DNA of 64,000 nucleotides from CAVZXS01 sp963779325 (GTDB lineage Bacteria > Bacteroidota > Bacteroidia > Chitinophagales > Chitinophagaceae). The stretch is from positions 124,001 through 188,000 of the forward strand of contig CAVZXS010000007.1 in NCBI GenBank assembly GCA_963779325.1. Direction: 5' to 3'. Below, in pieces: positions 59,445-64,000 of the stretch. The position numbers were made by a program, and so were the translations under genes. Below the pieces are notes generated by a model, which was not told where the DNA came from, made no database searches, and saw nothing but the letters and a program-made list of their open reading frames with translations. Position 1 is the stretch's first letter, and each line of letters starts with the position of its first letter.

Positions 59445-59717
59445 GGCGTATTTAATAAGGTGGCGAAGATAGTTTAAGAAGAGTAAAATAATGAGTTCCG
59501 TTGTGCAGCCTGAACAACTTGACATATTCGTTACAAATAACAAATGTTGCACTCCGGAAATGTATTGCAGGAAATTAAAGCCATGCCTTTGTCCAAACTA
59601 TTTACTCTTTTGATCTGTATATAATAGACAGTTCCGGCATCTGAATGTTAAATCCTTCAATTAGTCATTTATCTACGTATCGTATTTGGCCCGAACTAAG
59701 TAAATTTGCAGCTACTT

Positions 59718-60611
59718 ATGAATAAGAGGTTTTTTATTATAATCTGTATTACAGCGTTTCTTTTATCAGCTTGTGAAAAAGCGGTCAGTTTTGATTTGGA
59801 TGAAAAGGAACCCAAGCTTGTTGTGGAAGCTACTATCGAAAATGGTCAGGCTCCGCTGGTAGTACTTTCCAAGAGCTTTAATTTTTTTGAAACCTTCGGT
59901 TTGAAAGAATTAGCCGGCATTTCCGCCCGCGGTGCCGAAGTGTATATGTCGGACGGTGTACAAAATCTTAAATTGAAAGAATACGGTCAACAAATACCCG
60001 GCACAACTGATTCTATATTTTATTTTACCAATGATATAGCTTTGTTGCCGGCAGCCATTATCGGTGCGGTCAATAAATCATATAATCTTCGCGTGGTTTG
60101 GAACGGTAAAGAACATGTGGCCACTACTGCCATCCCCGCTATCACCCGTCGTATTGATTCATTGTTTTGGAAAAAAGCCCCTGAAGGAAATGATACAAAC
60201 AAAGTGGCTTTAATGGTAAAAGCTACCGATAAACCCGGCTACGGCGATTATATAAGGTATTTTACAAGAAGTAATGACAGGGAAGATTTTCAACCGGGAT
60301 TAAATTCTGTTTTTGATGACCAGATAATTGACGGTACTACTTACACTATCGAAGTCGAGCGGGGTGTAAACAGAAGCATTCCCCGCGGTGAAGGCTTCGC
60401 TTATTTCAATAAAGGCGATACGGTAACATTGAAACTTTGCAATATTGATAAAGCTACTTACGACTTTTGGCGAACGGTGGAATTCAGTTATGCCAGTATC
60501 GGCAATCCTTTTTCTACCCCCACAAAAGTGTCGGGTAATATAAGCAACGGCGCTTTGGGTTATTTTGGCGGTTACGGGGCGCAATTCAAGACTATTGTTA
60601 TTCCCAAGTAA
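59718..60611 (+). CDS. DUF4249 lipoprotein
   Basis: 297 residues; the start MNKRFFIIICITAFLLSACE gives a lipoprotein signal. The DUF4249 hallmarks are EKEPKLVVEATIENGQAPLV, VVLSKSFNFFETF and YNLRVVWNGKEHVATTAIPA, ending ISNGALGYFGGYGAQFKTIV. The family is found next to TonB receptors in Bacteroidota, though no receptor is adjacent here. Function unknown. Confidence 0.85.
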   Translation: MNKRFFIIICITAFLLSACEKAVSFDLDEKEPKLVVEATIENGQAPLVVLSKSFNFFETFGLKELAGISARGAEVYMSDGVQNLKLKEYGQQIPGTTDSIFYFTNDIALLPAAIIGAVNKSYNLRVVWNGKEHVATTAIPAITRRIDSLFWKKAPEGNDTNKVALMVKATDKPGYGDYIRYFTRSNDREDFQPGLNSVFDDQIIDGTTYTIEVERGVNRSIPRGEGFAYFNKGDTVTLKLCNIDKATYDFWRTVEFSYASIGNPFSTPTKVSGNISNGALGYFGGYGAQFKTIVIPK

Positions 60612-60703
60612 TCTTTTACACAAGCTATTAAGGTGGTCGTATATACGACCGTCGTTTTCAGTATTTCAATTTACATTTGATCAATTTTAAACTATAAGAC
60701 GAT

Positions 60704-61651
60704 ATGGAAACAACAGGAAGTGAAAAAGTACATTGCTTAATTATAGGATCGGGGCCGGCGGGTTACACGGCTGCTATTTATGCGGCCCGTGCCAATATGA
60801 AACCGGTATTGTATCAGGGTATACAACCGGGAGGTCAATTAACTATTACTACCGAAGTAGAGAATTACCCCGGTTATGCAAACGGGATACAAGGACCTGA
60901 AATGATGGTGGATTTTGAAAAACAAGCCGCCCGTATGGGAGCCGATATTCGTTTTGGTTTGGCTACTAAGGTTGATTTTTCAGCACAGCCGTTTAAAGTA
61001 TGGATTGATGAAGAGAAATTAATAGAAGCGGACGCGGTGATTATCGCTACCGGCGCATCAGCTAAATGGTTGGGATTGGAAAGTGAGCAACGACTGAACG
61101 GCTACGGTGTAAGCGCCTGCGCTGTATGCGATGGATTTTTCTTCAGGGGAAAAGAAGTAGCTATTGTAGGTGCCGGCGATACAGCTGCGGAAGAGGCTTT
61201 GTATTTGTCTAAGCTATGTACAACGGTACACATGATTGTACGCCGCCATGAAATGCGGGCCAGTAAAGTAATGCAGGACAGAGTATTGAAAACAACTAAT
61301 ATAAAATTGTATTGGGATTCGGAAACAGACGAAGTGATTGGCGATAAAATCGTAACCGGTGTAAGAATAAAAAATACTAAGACCGGCGAAAAAACGGAAA
61401 TACCTGTAAGCGGATTTTTTGTCGCTATCGGTCATCAACCCAATTCCGATATTTTTAAAGGATATCTTGATATGGACGAAGCCGGTTATATAAAAACTAC
61501 GCCGGGTACTTCAAAAACAAATGTTGAGGGTGTTTTTGCATCGGGCGATGTGCAGGATAAAATATACAGGCAGGCCGTAACTGCTGCCGGCACAGGCTGT
61601 ATGGCCGCGTTGGATGCGGAACGATACCTTAGTGCGAAGGGTTTAGTATAA
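60704..61651 (+). CDS. trxB: Thioredoxin reductase
   Basis: 315 residues: FAD-binding HCLIIGSGPAGYTAAIYAAR, PGGQLTITTEVENYPG, the redox-active disulfide SACAVCDGFFFRGKEVAIVG (CxxC), the NADPH-binding GAGDTAAEEALYLS and the C-terminal FASGDVQDKIYRQAVTAAGT. It reduces thioredoxin with NADPH. Complete and of normal length. Confidence 0.97.
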   Translation: METTGSEKVHCLIIGSGPAGYTAAIYAARANMKPVLYQGIQPGGQLTITTEVENYPGYANGIQGPEMMVDFEKQAARMGADIRFGLATKVDFSAQPFKVWIDEEKLIEADAVIIATGASAKWLGLESEQRLNGYGVSACAVCDGFFFRGKEVAIVGAGDTAAEEALYLSKLCTTVHMIVRRHEMRASKVMQDRVLKTTNIKLYWDSETDEVIGDKIVTGVRIKNTKTGEKTEIPVSGFFVAIGHQPNSDIFKGYLDMDEAGYIKTTPGTSKTNVEGVFASGDVQDKIYRQAVTAAGTGCMAALDAERYLSAKGLV

Positions 61652-61683
61652 TATCAAAAAATTATTTTTAAGTATAACAGCCC

Positions 61684-62052
61684 ATGCCCGGTAAAAATTT
61701 AGTAACCGTAGAATTAAATGCTGCAACGTTTTTTTCTTTTCATGGTCTGTATGAAGAGGAGAAAAAAACAGGCGGCGAGTTTGAGGTGAACTTGGGCGTA
61801 AGTTATTTTACGGATATAGTCGTTATTGATAATATAGAGCAGACGGTAAATTATGTAAAATTGTATGAATTGGTGAAGCAGCAAATGCAGGTACCAACCG
61901 GTCTTTTGGAAACAGTTGCCATGCTGATAACGGAGAAAATAAAGCAAGCATTTCCGCAAGTAAACGAAATATCCATAAAAATCGATAAAAAACATCCGCC
62001 TGTCCATAACTTTTCGGGTTCATTATCCGTTACATATCGAAAGCAGTACTAA
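61684..62052 (+). CDS. folB: Dihydroneopterin aldolase
   Basis: 122 residues: LNAATFFSFHGLYEEEKKTG, VNLGVSYFTDIVVIDNIEQT, VNYVKLYELVKQQMQVPTGL, LLETVAMLITEKIKQAFPQV and SIKIDKKHPPVHNFSGSLSV. It cleaves dihydroneopterin in folate synthesis. The usual catalytic Glu and Lys regions are present. It starts 32 bp after trxB. Confidence 0.93.
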   Translation: MPGKNLVTVELNAATFFSFHGLYEEEKKTGGEFEVNLGVSYFTDIVVIDNIEQTVNYVKLYELVKQQMQVPTGLLETVAMLITEKIKQAFPQVNEISIKIDKKHPPVHNFSGSLSVTYRKQY

Positions 62053-62064
62053 ATTTTACCCTAC

Positions 62065-62820
62065 ATGAGGAATGGCCTTATTCTTTTTCTTACATTTCTT
62101 TTTAACGGCTCCGTTTTTTCGCAAAACGCAACCGTACTTTTAAAGGAAGCGGAAATATTAGAACAACAACTAAAGGAGCAGGAAGCATTTGATAAATATA
62201 AGCAGGTGCTTAAAGCCGATCCCCGTAATTATGCAGCGCTGTGGAAATGCAGCGAACTTTGCAGTCGTATTGGTAACAGGCAGGCGACAAAAGTAAAGAA
62301 GACGGATTTTTTCAGTGCGGGTCGTACCTATGCCGAAACAGCAATAAAAGTAAATCCTTCAGGTGCCGATGCCTACTATGCATTGTCAGTAGCTATGGGA
62401 CGAAGGGCATTAATAGAAAGCGGCAATGACAAAGTAAAAGCCGTACGAGAAATAAAAACGAACGCGGATAAAGCGGTTCAGTTAAACCCTAATCATGGCA
62501 GGGCCTGGCATGTAATAGGTAAGTGGAATTATGAAGTAAATAATTTGAGCGGGCTGGAAAAAGCTGCTTTGAAAGTTTTTTACGGAGGGTTACCGCCGGC
62601 TTCGTTAAAGAATGCCATCAGCGCTTACGAAAAAGCAAAAAAATTAGAACCGAATTTCGCACTTAATAATTTGGAGTTGGCAAAAGCCTATCATAAAAAT
62701 GATGAGGATGCCAAAGCCATTACTTTATTAAAACAACTGCCTTCTTTTCCCGATAAAACCCTGGATGATTCGCATATAAAAGCCGAAGGGAAAAAACTGC
62801 TGGAGAAATTGCAGGATTAA
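62065..62820 (+). CDS. Exported TPR-like (RMD-type) protein
   Basis: 251 residues with a signal peptide (LILFLTFLFNGSVFSQ) and helical repeats: LEQQLKEQEAFDKYKQVLKA, NYAALWKCSELCSRIGNRQ, NPSGADAYYALSVAMGRRAL, NPNHGRAWHVIGKWNYEVNN and FALNNLELAKAYHKNDEDAK. The GRAWHVIGKWNYEV segment resembles the RMD1-3-like tetratricopeptide proteins of Bacteroidota. It follows folB by 12 bp. Function unknown. Confidence 0.8.
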   Translation: MRNGLILFLTFLFNGSVFSQNATVLLKEAEILEQQLKEQEAFDKYKQVLKADPRNYAALWKCSELCSRIGNRQATKVKKTDFFSAGRTYAETAIKVNPSGADAYYALSVAMGRRALIESGNDKVKAVREIKTNADKAVQLNPNHGRAWHVIGKWNYEVNNLSGLEKAALKVFYGGLPPASLKNAISAYEKAKKLEPNFALNNLELAKAYHKNDEDAKAITLLKQLPSFPDKTLDDSHIKAEGKKLLEKLQD

Positions 62821-62866
62821 AGGCGATAGTACTAACAAATTTATTTTCAAAAACAAGTTAATACAA

Positions 62867-63032
62867 GGAGAAATGGGTGCATTCCAAATTGTCGCATCAC
62901 CGGGTTTCACTATCTCTTCAATTATCAGAAACTGCATCCCTTCCTCGGAGGGGGCTTAGGAGATTTCTCTTAGAAAAACTCAATAAGGGGTGGGTCTAGA
63001 TATGCGATAATTTGGAATGCACCCGGAGAAAT
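62867..63032. mobile_element. MITE copy 2 with perfect 8-bp target duplication
   Basis: The element spans 62875-63024. Its 23-bp terminal inverted repeats (starting GGGTGCATTCCAAATT) match at 22/23. It is flanked by the direct repeat GGAGAAAT at 62867-62874 and 63025-63032. The termini match MITE copy 1 at 2016-2122 (GGTGCATT-YY-AAATTGTYGC). The interior is unrelated and has no ORF. It sits between the TPR-like gene and the MutS-like gene. Confidence 0.85.
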
Positions 63033-63104
63033 TTAATCTTTCTTACTAACTCTTTTCTTCCGAAATTCGCACTTCACTAAAACCCTTTTTTTAGGTTAGG
63101 TATA

Positions 63105-64000
63105 ATGAAATTATTTCCTGAACAGGCGCATATACAATTAGAGTTTCATAAAGTAAAGACTTTACTGGCGGAGCATTGCAAAACGGAGTATGCCAAAGCG
63201 AAGTCAGAACAACTGCGCATTCATACCAAAATAGAATTTATAGAAAGGGAACTGAAGCAAACGCATGAGTACATACAGCTGCAGGGTGTTTATTTCCCCA
63301 ATGATTATGTGCTGAATTTATCAAAAGAATTAAAACTGCTGGGTATTCCCGGTGCTGTTTTAAGCGGCGCGGAATTGATACTGATCAGGAAACTCACTGA
63401 AAGTATTCATAACATTTTCAGGTGGTTTGATGCTGAAAGAAGAGCTTCTTATATCGGGTTGGTGCAGGTAATTGAAAGCACCTATTATGAAAAAGTAATT
63501 AATGAATTAATTGATGAAATAATAGATGAATACGGTGTAGTAAAAGATAACGCTTCTGATACGTTGAAAAATATCAGGATGAGTTTGTACCGAAAAAGAA
63601 ATGAGCAACGAAGATTGTTTGATAAACTGATAGCCAAACTGAATAAGGCCGGCCACTTAGCTGAGATTGAAGAAAGTTTTATGAACGGCCGCCGTGTATT
63701 GGCGGTATTTGCGGAGCAAAAAAGAACGGTGAAAGGAATTTTGCACGGCGAGAGTGACAGCCGTAAAACATCTTTTATAGAACCTGAAGAAACCGTTGGT
63801 ATCAATAATGAAATTTATTCGTTGGAGAGTGATGAAAGCAGTGAAGTGTACAGGCTGCTGCGGGAATTAACTGCAAGACTCTCCATGTATGCGCCCCTGC
63901 TTACGGGTTATCATGCCGTCATAGGCGAGTACGATTATATACGTGCCAAAGCCAAGTTGGCTGTAGATATGAAAGCGGAGTATCCGCAAATAATCGATAA
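63105..64000 (+). CDS. MutS2-type DNA mismatch-repair ATPase, partial
   Basis: Open from ATG 63105 to the window edge; the C-terminal ATPase part is missing. Visible residues (MKLFPEQAHIQLEFHKVKTL, LAEHCKTEYAKAKSEQLRIH, AVFAEQKRTVKGILHGESDS, SRKTSFIEPEETVGINNEIY, LESDESSEVYRLLRELTARL) match the core helical region of MutS2-like proteins. MutS2 acts on recombination intermediates or ribosome collisions; which applies here cannot be said. Confidence 0.88.
   Translation, partial: MKLFPEQAHIQLEFHKVKTLLAEHCKTEYAKAKSEQLRIHTKIEFIERELKQTHEYIQLQGVYFPNDYVLNLSKELKLLGIPGAVLSGAELILIRKLTESIHNIFRWFDAERRASYIGLVQVIESTYYEKVINELIDEIIDEYGVVKDNASDTLKNIRMSLYRKRNEQRRLFDKLIAKLNKAGHLAEIEESFMNGRRVLAVFAEQKRTVKGILHGESDSRKTSFIEPEETVGINNEIYSLESDESSEVYRLLRELTARLSMYAPLLTGYHAVIGEYDYIRAKAKLAVDMKAEYPQIID

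Noticed and set aside
1..64000. CRISPR arrays, rRNA or tRNA genes
   Set aside because: No regularly spaced direct repeats and no tRNA cloverleaf or rRNA-like sequence were noticed on either strand. This was by eye, not with a covariance-model search.

Overview
The window is a stretch of a Bacteroidota chromosome, most likely Chitinophagaceae or a close relative. The grounds are: promoters of the TTTG / TAnnTTTG type, a bifunctional HisB, a T9SS-type C-terminal sorting domain, DUF4249 and DUF5777 proteins, TonB receptors with carboxypeptidase-like N-termini, and moderately AT-rich DNA. The placement below phylum level is inference. Both end genes are cut by the window (a CNNM/CorC membrane protein at the left, a MutS-type ATPase at the right).

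Layout. 1-2 kb: CorC-like protein and a secreted GH16 glucanase. 2.0-6.9 kb: his operon hisG-hisD-hisC-hisB, preceded by a hairpin MITE, a good Bacteroidota promoter, a 16-codon leader peptide with five His codons, and an intrinsic terminator (a classical attenuator). hisD carries two single-T insertions. 7-10.2 kb: a lipoprotein, class II fructose-bisphosphate aldolase, then a small decayed patch (antitoxin-like ORF, broken PIN toxin fused to a broken oxidoreductase copy, DoxX protein). 10.2-15.4 kb: a NarL-type two-component pair and two exported proteins. 15.4-18.8 kb: universal stress proteins, DUF1003 protein and a membrane-bound hydrolase.

18.8-41.5 kb is an anaerobic-respiration island. 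It holds a Tat-leader FeS protein plus NrfD-type quinol module, two paralogous sets of lipoprotein + CX4CH lipoprotein + DUF5777 barrel, several c-type cytochromes (one duplicated as a 472-bp repeat), and a clade II nitrous-oxide reductase cluster (cytochrome c, nosZ, fasciclin, cupin, nosL, nosD, nosF, nosY). A TonB receptor carrying its own heavy-metal-binding (HMA) domain follows, a plausible copper importer for NosZ. 41.7-47.6 kb is a stress and carbon operon: eRF1-like (BaeRF) protein, USP, PEP synthase, 2-hydroxyacid dehydrogenase, flavin-nucleotide-binding protein.

The strongest new observation is regulatory. Nine promoters, serving the USP operon, the respiratory operons, the nos cluster, the HMA-TonB receptor, a membrane cytochrome c and the BaeRF/ppsA operon, share one exact geometry. 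Two FNR/CRP-like boxes (ATGAY-N4-RTCAT) sit with centres 29.5 and 51.5 bp upstream of the first base of a TAnnTTTG-like -7 element. No TTTG -33 element was found at the five where I checked. One pair of boxes serves a divergent pair of genes symmetrically. This predicts a single oxygen- or NO-responsive regulon covering most of the island.

47.8-64 kb: a Crp/Fnr-type regulator, an oxidoreductase (the intact paralogue of the decayed copy), a large TonB-family receptor, transposase wreckage (IS1634-like and RAYT), a T9SS cargo protein, an FAD/FeS dehydrogenase with a repeat inserted in frame, a DUF4249 lipoprotein, trxB, folB, a TPR-like protein, and a second copy of the MITE with a perfect 8-bp target duplication.

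I saw no rRNA, tRNA or CRISPR array.
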